From positions 1 to 14,763 of the forward strand of contig PAHB01000082.1 in assembly GCA_002704665.1 (NCBI GenBank): 14,763 nucleotides of DNA. The letters are read 5' to 3'. Source of the DNA: Pseudomonadota bacterium. Lineage in GTDB: Bacteria; Pseudomonadota; Gammaproteobacteria; Burkholderiales; Eutrophovitaceae. The notes under the pieces were generated by a model that saw only the letters and a program-made list of their open reading frames with translations, ran no database searches and was not told the DNA's origin. The position numbers and the translations under genes are program-made. Within the stretch, counting starts at the first letter, position 1. Each line of letters starts with the position of its first letter. Shown one piece after another: positions 1 to 7,066 of this stretch.

Positions 1-174
1 CGGATGATGTGATCCTACGTCTACAAATATTCCCTTTTTAGTTTTTTTCAAAGATTTAAGCAGATTATAAATTATGATGTCCTCTGCGTACTGAGAGTAG
101 CTAACCAGACTTTTTGTGGGAGATAAAAAGGCCTTATAACCTGCCCTTAATAACAGTCGTAAGGTCGATAGCAT
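1..174 (-). CDS. FkbM-family methyltransferase, N-terminal part only
   Basis: The minus strand opens at an ATG ending at 174 and stays open to the window edge, giving the first 58 residues. The peptide contains SYSQYAEDIIIYNLL followed by GIFVDVGSHHP. This matches the start of FkbM-type S-adenosylmethionine-dependent methyltransferases: the SQ.GED segment, then the V-D-x-G-[AS]-H-H-P SAM-binding loop. Members usually methylate sugar or polyketide hydroxyls, often in polysaccharide synthesis; the substrate here cannot be told. It starts 15 nt after the stop of the CitE-like gene on the same strand, so it may be read through from that operon. I see no clear ribosome-binding site. The C-terminal part of the fold lies outside the window. 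Confidence 0.75.
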   Translation of the reverse strand, partial: MLSTLRLLLRAGYKAFLSPTKSLVSYSQYAEDIIIYNLLKSLKKTKKGIFVDVGSHHP

Positions 175-189
175 AGAATTTGCGGTCTA

Positions 190-1056
190 TTAACGATGAG
201 AAATCTTGTCAGCAATACTAACAATTCTGTGCATCTCTCTCAACACAGGTTTTTCGATTAACTTACCATCGACCACAACCAAACCGGTATTAGCTTCCTG
301 AAATGTTTTGATTATTCGTTTTGCCTTCTCAATACTTTGTTTAGAGGGTGTAAAAACTTCATTGAGAATAGGAATTTGTTTTGGATGAACTGAACCTTTT
401 CCGGTAAAACCCAATTTTTTCACTCTTATGGCCTCTTGCCGCATTCCTTCGGGGTTTTCAAGATCTAAAAACGGAACATCTATTACGTCAATTCCCGCAG
501 TCGATGCAGCGTGGACAACTCGTGACCTCGCATATAAAAGTGAGTCCCATGAATTTTCGCACCTTAATTCAGCTGCCATATCCACACCTCCAAAAAAAAG
601 AGCGTCGATTCGAGGACTGCAGACTGCTATTTGATTTGCCAACTCTAATCCTTGGTTAGTCTCGATAATTATATGCAACCTACAGGAATGTTGTCTTTCC
701 GTTAGCAATTTATCTAATAAAATCACCTCATCAGGAGAGGTGACTTTGGGCATCATAATGGCCGGCGGCGGTCGTTCAACATCAAGTATTGCTTTTACAT
801 CTTCTATGCCGAATTTTTCTCTTATACAGTTTATTCTCAGTATGCGCTCGACCCCATTTTGATTTTTATCTTTCTTAAAAAGCTCTATAGCATTTTTTCT
901 CGCAAGGAGCTTATCTTTAGGTGCGATTCCATCCTCTAGTTCAACACAGACAATATCGGTTCCACAGTCAAGGGCTTTTTGGAACATATCCGGTTTTAAT
1001 CCCGGTGTAAAAATAAAGCTCCTTCTAGCTTGGATCTTTTGTTTGCTAATATCCAT
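190..1056 (-). CDS. CitE-like HpcH/HpaI-family aldolase/lyase
   Basis: A 288-residue protein of the citrate lyase beta-subunit / malyl-CoA lyase branch of the HpcH/HpaI family, which makes or breaks C-C bonds next to an acyl-CoA or keto acid in a TIM barrel. Visible family marks are RRSFIFTPG at 11-19, VELEDGI at 38-44, the substrate arginine R74 in RILRIN, the Mg2+ ligand E132 in IIIETNQG, the Mg2+ ligand D159 in FFGGVDMAAEL, and GSVHPKQI at 221-228. Length is normal for stand-alone CitE-like proteins. No CitD or CitF genes are nearby, so this is probably not true citrate lyase. It lies 46 nt after the UxaA-like dehydratase on the same strand, which suggests cotranscription and a lyase step on a keto-acid or CoA intermediate. 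The exact substrate is inference. Confidence 0.88.
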   Translation of the reverse strand: MDISKQKIQARRSFIFTPGLKPDMFQKALDCGTDIVCVELEDGIAPKDKLLARKNAIELFKKDKNQNGVERILRINCIREKFGIEDVKAILDVERPPPAIMMPKVTSPDEVILLDKLLTERQHSCRLHIIIETNQGLELANQIAVCSPRIDALFFGGVDMAAELRCENSWDSLLYARSRVVHAASTAGIDVIDVPFLDLENPEGMRQEAIRVKKLGFTGKGSVHPKQIPILNEVFTPSKQSIEKAKRIIKTFQEANTGLVVVDGKLIEKPVLREMHRIVSIADKISHR

Positions 1057-1102
1057 GACTAATTATTTTTTTGCCGCACTTTCTTTTTAAATTCCATACA
1101 CA

Positions 1103-2635
1103 TCACGTGACTGCCCCCATTTGCCAAGGAACAAACTCTAGATCTCCAAGTCCGTTTATTTCTGATTTAGAGGGTTTTCCCGAGGCAACATCAAGAATTA
1201 ATTCGAAAATTTCTGTACCCATTTCTTCGATTGTAGATTGACCTAATAGTATTTTCCCACAATTTACGTCCATATCTTCTGTCATATGGTTATACAGTTT
1301 ATCGTTAGTAGCGAGTTTAATAGAAGGTGTTGGTTTACAGCCGAAGACTGAGCCCCGTCCTGTTGTAAAGCAAATCATATTCGCCCCTCCAGCAATCAGT
1401 CCTGTTACGCTTGTCACGTCATAGCCCGGGGTGTTCATGAATGTGAAACCCTTAGCGTTTATGGGTTCGGCAAACTGATAAACATCTACTAAGTTTGTTG
1501 TTCCCCCTTTCGCTACTGCACCAAGTGATTTTTCAAGAATAGTAGTTAACCCCCCTGCTTTATTTCCTGGAGACGGGTCTTGGTGTAGTTGATTCTTATT
1601 TTCTTCAAATTTAATGAGGTAATCTTCTGTCCACCATTTTATGAAGTTGATTAGCTTTTCTCCCACTTTTGTGTTGATCGCCCGACGAGTAAGTAAGTGT
1701 TCGGCGCCGAAAATTTCCGGAGTTTCTGCCAGAGTCCCTGTACCTCCGTTTTTGACTAATAAATCTACTGCGGCTCCTAGTGCCGGGTTAGCAGTCATAC
1801 CGGAATAAGCATCAGACCCGCCACATTCTAAGCCTAGTATTAAGTCTGATGCGGGACATTTGACTCTTTTTTGTCGGTTTAGCACCGGCAGCATTTCTTC
1901 CGCAAGTTTTACGCCTTTTTCTATCGTTTTTCGTGTTCCCCCCACTCCCTGAATCGTCATCATTTTAAAAGTCTCTGAATCTTTCCATTCCATGGATTGG
2001 GCCATTCCGCTAACTTGATTTACCTCACAGCCAAGACCAATAACGATTAAGCCACCAAAGTTTGGGTGTTGGGCATATCCTCCTATTGTGGCCTGTAGTA
2101 AGTCCCATCCAAGACCTTTACTCGTTTGACCACATCCGGTTCCGTGCGTTATGGCAACGACGCCGTCAACATTTTCATATTCCGATAGAACATCGTCGTT
2201 AAATGCTTCTGCGATTTTTTTACAAACTGTAGCTGAGCAATTGACTGAGGAGATAACCCCTATGTAATTTCTAGTTCCTACTTTTCCATTATTTCGTTTA
2301 TACCCTAAGAAAGAGGCTCTTTTTTCTAAGGGTAAAATTTCTAATTCCTTACAGCCTTGGGAAAACTGGTAATCTTTCGTCCCCTCTGCCATCCCTGTAT
2401 TGTGGACATGTACATGGTCGCCTATGTTGATATTTTCTTTGGCCACTCCAATGATATTGTCATATTTTATAATTGCATCACCCCTAGTTATAGCTTTTGT
2501 GGCTATTTTATGCCCCATTGGGATTCTTTGATTTGTACTGATGTCCTCATCCTCTATTTTGGAATTTAGCCCAATATTAGATTTAGCCGTAACGACGTTA
2601 TCGTTTCCATGCAAACGGATTGCTAAAGGTTCCAT
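1103..2635 (-). CDS. UxaA/GarD-family altronate or galactarate dehydratase-like enzyme
   Basis: A 510-residue full-length member of the D-altronate / D-galactarate dehydratase family, cytoplasmic metal-dependent enzymes that remove water from sugar acids to give 2-keto-3-deoxy acids. The N-terminal SAF domain (about 5-80) shows GHKIA at 41-45, KYDNIIG at 57-63 and the His cluster GDHVHVHN at 72-79. The catalytic region follows with GYKRNNGKVGTRNY at 111-124, SSVNCSAT at 129-136, LECGGSDAYSG from 269 and a late segment FTTGRGSVFGCKPTPSIKLATN. All are characteristic family blocks and none is missing. A GGGG-rich stretch upstream of the ATG may serve as ribosome-binding site. The CitE-like gene follows closely. 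Altronate, galactarate or an unrelated acid sugar cannot be separated by eye, so no symbol is given. Confidence 0.9.
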   Translation of the reverse strand: MEPLAIRLHGNDNVVTAKSNIGLNSKIEDEDISTNQRIPMGHKIATKAITRGDAIIKYDNIIGVAKENINIGDHVHVHNTGMAEGTKDYQFSQGCKELEILPLEKRASFLGYKRNNGKVGTRNYIGVISSVNCSATVCKKIAEAFNDDVLSEYENVDGVVAITHGTGCGQTSKGLGWDLLQATIGGYAQHPNFGGLIVIGLGCEVNQVSGMAQSMEWKDSETFKMMTIQGVGGTRKTIEKGVKLAEEMLPVLNRQKRVKCPASDLILGLECGGSDAYSGMTANPALGAAVDLLVKNGGTGTLAETPEIFGAEHLLTRRAINTKVGEKLINFIKWWTEDYLIKFEENKNQLHQDPSPGNKAGGLTTILEKSLGAVAKGGTTNLVDVYQFAEPINAKGFTFMNTPGYDVTSVTGLIAGGANMICFTTGRGSVFGCKPTPSIKLATNDKLYNHMTEDMDVNCGKILLGQSTIEEMGTEIFELILDVASGKPSKSEINGLGDLEFVPWQMGAVT

Positions 2636-2743
2636 TCTTCGTTCCCCTAAATGAATTGTTTAGAGATATTCTACCCCGAGGTACGCTTTTGGTTAAGTAT
2701 CTTTCTGTTTTTTTGAGTTTGTCTAAGATAGCCTCGCCAAGAA

Positions 2744-3175
2744 TTACGGCGATTGATATTTTTTTGGTGGCTGGGGATTGTTTTTAGGATTACTATCTAT
2801 CAACTGTAAATCCTCAATCAGTCCCTCTTTAAGCATCTTAGAAAGTTCATTATAAAGGGCAGTCGCAGTCTCTTTTTCATAAACTTGTGAGGACTCTGTG
2901 TAGAATGCAAAAGATTTCAAGTGTTTTTTCTTTTTTTGCGGGTTTTCTACGGTGTCTTTCGTCCACTGGTAGAGAGGGTATTGATCAACACCGTTATCCT
3001 CGGCCTCCTTACAATATGCCTTGAAAGCGTCGTAAGTACAAACAGGAGTGGTGGCAAACTTTTTCGCAATATCGTATACCATTTGTGTTGTATCGTTGAC
3101 TTCCTTGTTTCGAAGTTCGGTAGATAGTTTATCGGTAACTTTAATTCGAACCTGATATAACCAAATGTCACTCAC
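2744..3175 (-). CDS. conserved-looking hypothetical protein, 143 aa
   Basis: I do not recognise this protein. It starts with GTG at 3175, which I accept because AAGGAT stands about seven bases upstream and the overlapping ATG is followed at once by TGA. The product is soluble and Lys-rich, with no signal peptide or membrane segment. It contains QMVYDIAKKFATTP, CTYDAFKAYCKEAEDNG and a long amphipathic stretch ETATALYNELSKMLKEGLIEDLQL that reads as helix, and it ends in a Pro/Asn/Lys-rich tail. Repeated acid and aromatic residues suggest a compact alpha/beta or helical domain. It sits on the same strand between the csoR frame (168 nt upstream) and the UxaA-like gene (about 110 nt downstream). 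That position does not reveal a function. Confidence 0.65.
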   Translation of the reverse strand: MSDIWLYQVRIKVTDKLSTELRNKEVNDTTQMVYDIAKKFATTPVCTYDAFKAYCKEAEDNGVDQYPLYQWTKDTVENPQKKKKHLKSFAFYTESSQVYEKETATALYNELSKMLKEGLIEDLQLIDSNPKNNPQPPKKYQSP

Positions 3176-3342
3176 ATTCTTATCCTTCTAGTTAATATTA
3201 ATACATTAAATCCCCAAAAAAGTTTCCCAAGATGTAAGCTAGTTCCGGGTTCGATTTCCGATATTTTTTCTAGCTAATTGGTTTCTTGTGGAATCTCCCA
3301 ATTCTTTTTTTACCAAAAGCTGTTTATAAAATCTATGCTGGT

Positions 3343-3639
3343 TCAAATGTTGGTGAGAGCCTCTACGTACTGTTTTGACTGTCTTTTGCGAACAGCCGTG
3401 ATTTCTTTAACTTTTTCCTCAAATTCTGTACTCTTATCTAGGCTTCCCCTTAAACACGATTGAAGATGTTTTTCTAATATTTTTCCTTCAACTGTAGTGA
3501 TTGCTTTCCGAACGGCTTTACTTTGGTTAAGGATGTCAACGCAATACTTTTCATCTTTGATCATTTTTTGAATTCCTCTAACTTGTCCTTCAATCCTTTT
3601 TAAATTATAGATCTGCGTTTTGTGTGATGGGTGACTCCT
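3343..3639 (-). CDS. CsoR/FrmR/RcnR-family metal-sensing repressor, canonical start codon missing
   Basis: The frame encodes SHPSHKTQIYNLKRIEGQ then VRGIQKMIKDEKYCVDILNQ, the typical start of DUF156 metal-sensing repressors, which form all-helical tetramers releasing DNA on metal binding. If the expected Met is residue 1, C33, H58 and C62 lie 25 and 4 apart, exactly the Cu(I) ligand spacing of CsoR (C36, H61, C65 in Mycobacterium). The conserved KRIEGQVRGI lies in helix 1. The oddity is the start: after a TAG at 3645-3643 the codons are AAA AGG AGT CAC CCA, and the AGG stands where relatives have ATG. The first ATG is only at 3564 and would remove most of helix 1. So this is a lost start (one T-to-G change), a sequence error, or non-AUG initiation behind the AAGGAG present here. 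A 98-residue product is expected if translated from the family start. Confidence 0.72.
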   Translation of the reverse strand, partial: RSHPSHKTQIYNLKRIEGQVRGIQKMIKDEKYCVDILNQSKAVRKAITTVEGKILEKHLQSCLRGSLDKSTEFEEKVKEITAVRKRQSKQYVEALTNI

Positions 3640-3642
3640 TTT

Positions 3643-3810
3643 CTAGTAAATTTTTGGTACAACATAGGTAACAATATTTGATAAGATAAAAATTCCGACC
3701 GAAGCGAAGAATAATATTGTAGAAAGCTTTCTTGTTTTTAGGCAAGCTTTTGCTAGCTCTTTATCAGCCGCGCATGCGAAAACGATAAGAGAAATAATTC
3801 GTATACCCAT
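3643..3810 (-). CDS. possible leaderless 55-aa membrane peptide
   Basis: The first ATG after the CsoR-controlled promoter lies inside the operator at 3810-3808, eight bases after the -10 hexamer, so transcript start and start codon could coincide. It opens a frame for 55 residues: a first hydrophobic stretch IRIISLIVFACAA, a short charged link with Lys and Glu holding a second Cys (ACAADKELAKAC), and a strong membrane helix TILFFASVGIFILSNIVTYVV. It ends at the TAG just before the csoR frame, in the same frame. A longer version starting at 3861 is unlikely because that ATG lies upstream of the -35 box. I recognise no family. The alternative is that this is untranslated leader of csoR that happens to be open. 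Confidence 0.33.
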   Translation of the reverse strand: MGIRIISLIVFACAADKELAKACLKTRKLSTILFFASVGIFILSNIVTYVVPKIY

Positions 3811-3820
3811 GGGGGGTATA
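3802..3820. promoter_or_regulatory. CsoR-type operator
   Basis: A perfect inverted repeat TATACCC, five bases, GGGTATA. AT-rich ends around a C-run and a G-run are the hallmark of operators bound by the CsoR/RcnR/FrmR/CstR family. It overlaps the -10 box of a minus-strand promoter and the predicted transcription start, the right place for repression. The nearest regulator frame, csoR, is about 165 nt downstream on the same transcript, so autoregulation is the natural reading. The family assignment of the site is inference from pattern and neighbour. Confidence 0.7.
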
Positions 3821-3846
3821 ATATTCTTGATGGATGTTCCTGTCAA
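3818..3846 (-). promoter_or_regulatory. sigma70-type promoter of the csoR locus
   Basis: On the minus strand TTGACA (3846-3841) is followed after exactly 17 bases by TATTAT (3823-3818). The -35 is perfect and the -10 has one mismatch to TATAAT. The discriminator is C-rich because it is the operator arm. Transcription would start at about 3812-3810. The nearest upstream gene on the strand ends at 3938, so this locus can be expressed apart from the dehydratase gene. Confidence 0.7.
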
Positions 3847-3937
3847 TTGTCCAAAAGGCATTAAAAAAATTTTAATCGATATAATGTTAATAGTTCGTTC
3901 CGCTATCCGAATTTTCGAAAAAAACTATTTTTTAAAG

Positions 3938-5146
3938 TCAGCCATACAATATTTGTTTTCGCTTTTTGACCTTATTACTATCAATTGAAATCCCAAGTCC
4001 AGATTTCTCGGGAGGGTAGAAAATGCCTCGTTTTGGTTTCACCGGATCTAATATGAAAAATTGATAAATTTCTCCAAGAATGTAGTGGTATTCAAGCATT
4101 GGCGTCGTAATAGTATTTAGTGCGAATGCTATCTGTGCGCTTGCCGCAGGCAGATAAACGTGTGGTATGAATGTTGCGCCGTAGCTTGTAACAAGGGCGT
4201 TTATTTTTATAAGTTCACTTACCCCCCCAGCCCAAACTGGTTCAAATTGATAGATATCAAATACATTCCTATCAAGAAGAGTTTTAACATTCCATCGTGT
4301 AAACTCGTGCTCACCCCCAGCGATTGCAATGGGAGATTTGCTTTTTAGCTCAAGGTAACTTTCATATAAATCATACTGAATTGGTTCCTCTATCCACGCT
4401 GGATTATAGTCTTTTAAAGCATGGGCCATTTTTATCGAGTATGGCAATCCCCAATTAGCCCAGGCATCAATCATTATATCCATGTTAGGCCCTGCAGCTT
4501 CTCTCAGCGACTCCATTAACTGCACATTCTTTTTTTTGCCGGCAATGCCATCTCCGACGCCACACCTAAAAAACCATTTTGACCCAGCATAGCCCTCTTC
4601 TTTGATCATTTTTACTCTTTTCGCCGCTTGTTCTGGTTCTAGGGAAAAACCGGCGGTACTGGCGTAAGCCGGTATTCCTTCTTGCACCGGCCCTCCCAAC
4701 AAACGGTGGACGGGTTGATTTGCCCATTTGCCTTTTATATCCCATAGAGCATAGTCCAGATAGCTGATGGCGATCATATTATCCCCGCTTCGTCCGTTGG
4801 GGGTATTACGGTACATCAGTTCCCAAAGTAATTCGGTCGCTAATGGATTTTTGTCGACTAAAAGAGGCTTTAATTGAGTGATTATATAATAAGCAGTGCC
4901 ATCCCCTGTAAGAGGACCTACTACTCCTGAGACCGATTCGTCTGTCTCTACAACGAGGAAGGTTTGAGTAACTTTGTATGAGTTGTTTCCTGCAGGCGGG
5001 AATTGCCGTCCGATGGTATCTTTAGCGCTTTGTGATCGATACGATGGGTAAATGTCCAGAGGACGTCCAGCTCTCTCCTCCCAAAGAGTTCCTTTATATG
5101 GCATATTTCCCTCTAACTGCCAAAGTTTTATATCGGTAATTTTCAT
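3938..5146 (-). CDS. mandelate racemase/enolase-superfamily sugar-acid dehydratase (L-rhamnonate dehydratase-like)
   Basis: A 402-residue cytoplasmic enzyme that should abstract the alpha proton of a sugar acid and expel water, giving a 2-keto-3-deoxy acid. The N-terminal capping domain covers about 1-130 and the barrel follows. Mg2+ ligands are visible as D227 in IDAWANWG, E253 in WIEEP and E279 in AGGEHE, with the general-base His H329 in FIPHVY. Spacing and the GGEH form are like L-rhamnonate dehydratase. I chose the second ATG at 5146: the first, at 5158, would add only MEKR, and its GGAG makes a well-spaced ribosome-binding site for the second. PhzF precedes it and the csoR locus follows. 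The real acid substrate is unknown; other acid-sugar dehydratases of the same group are alternatives. Confidence 0.85.
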   Translation of the reverse strand: MKITDIKLWQLEGNMPYKGTLWEERAGRPLDIYPSYRSQSAKDTIGRQFPPAGNNSYKVTQTFLVVETDESVSGVVGPLTGDGTAYYIITQLKPLLVDKNPLATELLWELMYRNTPNGRSGDNMIAISYLDYALWDIKGKWANQPVHRLLGGPVQEGIPAYASTAGFSLEPEQAAKRVKMIKEEGYAGSKWFFRCGVGDGIAGKKKNVQLMESLREAAGPNMDIMIDAWANWGLPYSIKMAHALKDYNPAWIEEPIQYDLYESYLELKSKSPIAIAGGEHEFTRWNVKTLLDRNVFDIYQFEPVWAGGVSELIKINALVTSYGATFIPHVYLPAASAQIAFALNTITTPMLEYHYILGEIYQFFILDPVKPKRGIFYPPEKSGLGISIDSNKVKKRKQILYG

Positions 5147-5192
5147 TCTTTTCTCCATTGCAAAGGGACGGATTTATTTTTAAGTGGACTCT

Positions 5193-5279
5193 TTAAGATA
5201 GCATCACGATTCTGTTCGGGTTTAAAAAAATGGCAAAGAAAATTGAAATGAGGAATAGCATCCACAATTTATGCCCCAT
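5193..5279 (-). CDS. very small hydrophobic ORF, doubtful
   Basis: Between PhzF and the dehydratase, an ATG at 5279 opens 28 codons beginning MGHKLWMLFLISIFFAIFL and ending NRIVMLS. The form (short basic start, one membrane helix) is like real single-helix peptides, but there is no ribosome-binding site and T-rich DNA easily yields such a frame. It lies 31 nt after the PhzF stop. Confidence 0.15.
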   Translation of the reverse strand: MGHKLWMLFLISIFFAIFLNPNRIVMLS

Positions 5280-5310
5280 TTTTGTGTGAGACGGCTTTTC
5301 AGTTGACAAA

Positions 5311-6099
5311 TTAAACCAACAATTCTCCACGAAGGTAAGTAACGGCTCTTCCTCCCATCAATACTCTGTCTCCTTGATTGGCGCAATACAATTCACCTCC
5401 TCTATCTGATAATTGTTTTGCAATCATATTTCTCTTGTTTAACCGTTTCGACCAATACGGTATCAGCTCACAATGTGCACCGCCAGTGACAGGATCTTCA
5501 TTTATCCCTAATTTAGGTCCGAAAAAGCGCGATACAAAATCCACGCTATTTCCGGGGGCTGTTACAATTATCCCATCGTATTTTGACCTTTTTAGCAGAT
5601 TCAAGTCAGGTACTATATTTACAATATCTTGCTCATTGTCAAAAATAGCCATCCCGTAATTACAAGCCAGAAAAGACGATGGGCGGGCGCCAAGCCCAGC
5701 AGCCTCCTCTGCAAAATCGTGATCTACTTCTTTTGGCTCGAGTGACGGAAAATTCATTCTCAGAATATCTTTTTCGCGAGACACCTCTAAAATACCTGCA
5801 TGTAGAGTATTAAATGCTATAGTTCTATCTTGACAATTCATTTCTGACCAAAGAACGTGCGCTGTTGCTAAGGTTGCGTGCCCGCAAAGTTCAATTTCGG
5901 TTTTCGGTGTAAACCATCGCAAATCGTATTTATCATCTTTTGATACGAAAAATGCCGTTTCGGACAGGTTGTTTTCCATCGCAATAGACTGCATGAGCTC
6001 ATCCGATAGCCAATTTTTCAATGGGCATACTGCTGCAGGATTTCCCGAGAACAAGTGGCTAGAAAATGCATCCACTTGATATATTTTTACTCTGTTCAC
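5311..6099 (-). CDS. PhzF-family isomerase/epimerase-like protein
   Basis: A 262-residue member of the PhzF phenazine-biosynthesis-like family, a two-lobed diaminopimelate-epimerase fold acting on small acids. The start VDAFSSHLFSGNPAAVCPL, the catalytic Glu E47 in NNLSETAFFV, FTPKTEIELCGHATLATAHVL, and GINEDPVTGGAHCELIPYW near the end are all classic blocks. The start is GTG at 6099, supported by AAGGAG six bases upstream and by the immediate family N-terminus. No phenazine genes are near, so a housekeeping or catabolic isomerase role is more likely than phenazine synthesis. Its place upstream of the sugar-acid dehydratase on the same strand allows a link to that pathway, but a gap of about 165 nt leaves this open. 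Confidence 0.9.
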   Translation of the reverse strand: MNRVKIYQVDAFSSHLFSGNPAAVCPLKNWLSDELMQSIAMENNLSETAFFVSKDDKYDLRWFTPKTEIELCGHATLATAHVLWSEMNCQDRTIAFNTLHAGILEVSREKDILRMNFPSLEPKEVDHDFAEEAAGLGARPSSFLACNYGMAIFDNEQDIVNIVPDLNLLKRSKYDGIIVTAPGNSVDFVSRFFGPKLGINEDPVTGGAHCELIPYWSKRLNKRNMIAKQLSDRGGELYCANQGDRVLMGGRAVTYLRGELLV

Positions 6100-6172
6100 T
6101 TTTGCTCCTTCTCGCCTATTTACATGTTGTTTGTCAGTGTTCTAATAGAATAATTTTACCTTATTTCACCAT

Positions 6173-6199
6173 CGCCATCCGCTGGCCAAAATTATGGCG
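6173..6199. repeat. short inverted repeat between PhzF and NYN genes
   Basis: CGCCAT (6173-6178) and ATGGCG (6194-6199) form a perfect six-base stem with a 15-base loop, just past the stop of the NYN gene. No T-tract follows on either strand, so it is at best a weak terminator or RNA-stability element. Confidence 0.25.
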
Positions 6200-6228
6200 G
6201 TATTCTCACGTGAAGCTGTAGATTAAGG

Positions 6229-6705
6229 CTATCGTAAAAGTAATTGGGAATCGATTGGGATAAAGACAGAAGTAGCCTTTTTTAAAGAATGAGCGGTTAA
6301 ATTGGAAACACCATATATTTCTGTCTGAACATTATTTAGGAGCCTTATTTTTTTTATCAGTATATCAAAATCACCGTCTCCGGAGGCCAAAACAACAATA
6401 TCGGACTTGTTGGCATAATCCAAAATATCTATTGCGATACCAACATCCCAATCACCTTTGGCAGAGCCATCTGACCTACTAATAAACGGTTTTAATTTTA
6501 CTTCAAATCCGATTCCCCTGAGTATATTTTGGAATCGAATTTGTTTCGGATCATTTCTATTCGTTGTGTAAGCTATTGCTGACACAACCTCTCTCTCCTT
6601 TGTTACCAATCCCCAAAATTTATTGTAGTTAAAGTTGGCATTGAATTGTTGCTTAGTGGTGTAATAGATATTTTGCACATCAACAAATATTGAGACTTTT
6701 TTCAT
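6229..6705 (-). CDS. NYN-domain (LabA/DUF88-like) putative ribonuclease
   Basis: A 158-residue protein made of a single NYN domain, the PIN-like metal-dependent RNase fold. It opens with MKKVSIFVDVQNIYY, holding the first acidic residue D9 and N12. The middle has KGDWDVGIAIDIL (D85, D87, D93), and VVLASGDGDFDILIKKI carries D110, D112 and D114. These are the acidic clusters expected to bind Mg2+ or Mn2+. I use the ATG at 6705; a TTG at 6735 would add ten residues not found in the family start. It follows the heme-monooxygenase-like gene by about 60 nt on the same strand. Probable role: RNA cleavage or turnover; target unknown. Confidence 0.85.
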   Translation of the reverse strand: MKKVSIFVDVQNIYYTTKQQFNANFNYNKFWGLVTKEREVVSAIAYTTNRNDPKQIRFQNILRGIGFEVKLKPFISRSDGSAKGDWDVGIAIDILDYANKSDIVVLASGDGDFDILIKKIRLLNNVQTEIYGVSNLTAHSLKKATSVFIPIDSQLLLR

Positions 6706-6763
6706 AGATAACAGACTAAATTGACAACTTCCCAAAATTTTTTCGATATTAAAAACTACCAGT

Positions 6764-7066
6764 CTAAATTATTACATCAAAACCTTCGAATTCTGGATGT
6801 CCAATATAAAGTTTACGATGCTGCCCCGCTCCTTTATGAGCCTGACGGAATGCCGCCGACTTGGTCCAGTTAGAAAAATCGTTTACTGTTCTCCATTTGC
6901 TGTGGGACGCATAAATTGTATATTTCTCTTCTTTTTTTCCTCTTATAAGGTGGAATTCTAAGAAACCAGGAACGTTTTTCAAAAGCGTATCGCGCGTAGC
7001 CCATATTTTTTCAAATTCATTTTCTCGACCTAGAACTATTTTAAACCGGTTCATTGCTATGTACAT
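6764..7066 (-). CDS. antibiotic-biosynthesis-monooxygenase (ABM) domain protein, HmoA/IsdG-like
   Basis: A 100-residue protein of the dimeric alpha+beta ABM fold. It starts MYIAMNRFKIVLGRENEFEKIW and continues with VPGFLEFHLIRG and YTIYASHSKW, close to the HmoA-type heme monooxygenases of Gram-negative bacteria. The residues that define heme-degrading IsdG enzymes are present at matching places: N6, W67 and H77 (N7, W67, H77 in IsdG). The protein ends with LYIGHPEFEGFDVI, typical of this subgroup. A heme-oxygenase role that frees iron is the best guess. A non-heme ABM activity is possible, as no heme-uptake genes are seen. It is upstream of the NYN gene and may share its transcript. Confidence 0.83.
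   Translation of the reverse strand: MYIAMNRFKIVLGRENEFEKIWATRDTLLKNVPGFLEFHLIRGKKEEKYTIYASHSKWRTVNDFSNWTKSAAFRQAHKGAGQHRKLYIGHPEFEGFDVII

Noticed and set aside
2357..2569. Plus-strand open frame inside the UxaA-like gene
   Set aside because: Shadow of a well-supported minus-strand gene; the same holds for plus-strand frames inside the dehydratase, PhzF, CitE and EamA genes.
2734..2752. TCGCC/GGCGA hairpin at the end of the 143-aa gene as terminator
   Set aside because: Five-base stem overlapping the stop codon and no T-run directly after it on the minus strand.
3244..3262. GGGTTCGATTTCC resembling a tRNA T-arm
   Set aside because: The flanking bases do not form the five-base T-stem, no acceptor stem, anticodon arm or CCA is found around it, and the other strand shows nothing.
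3643..3861. Longer 72-aa reading of the membrane peptide starting at the ATG at 3861
   Set aside because: That ATG lies upstream of the -35 box of the promoter that should drive the frame, and no ribosome-binding site precedes it.
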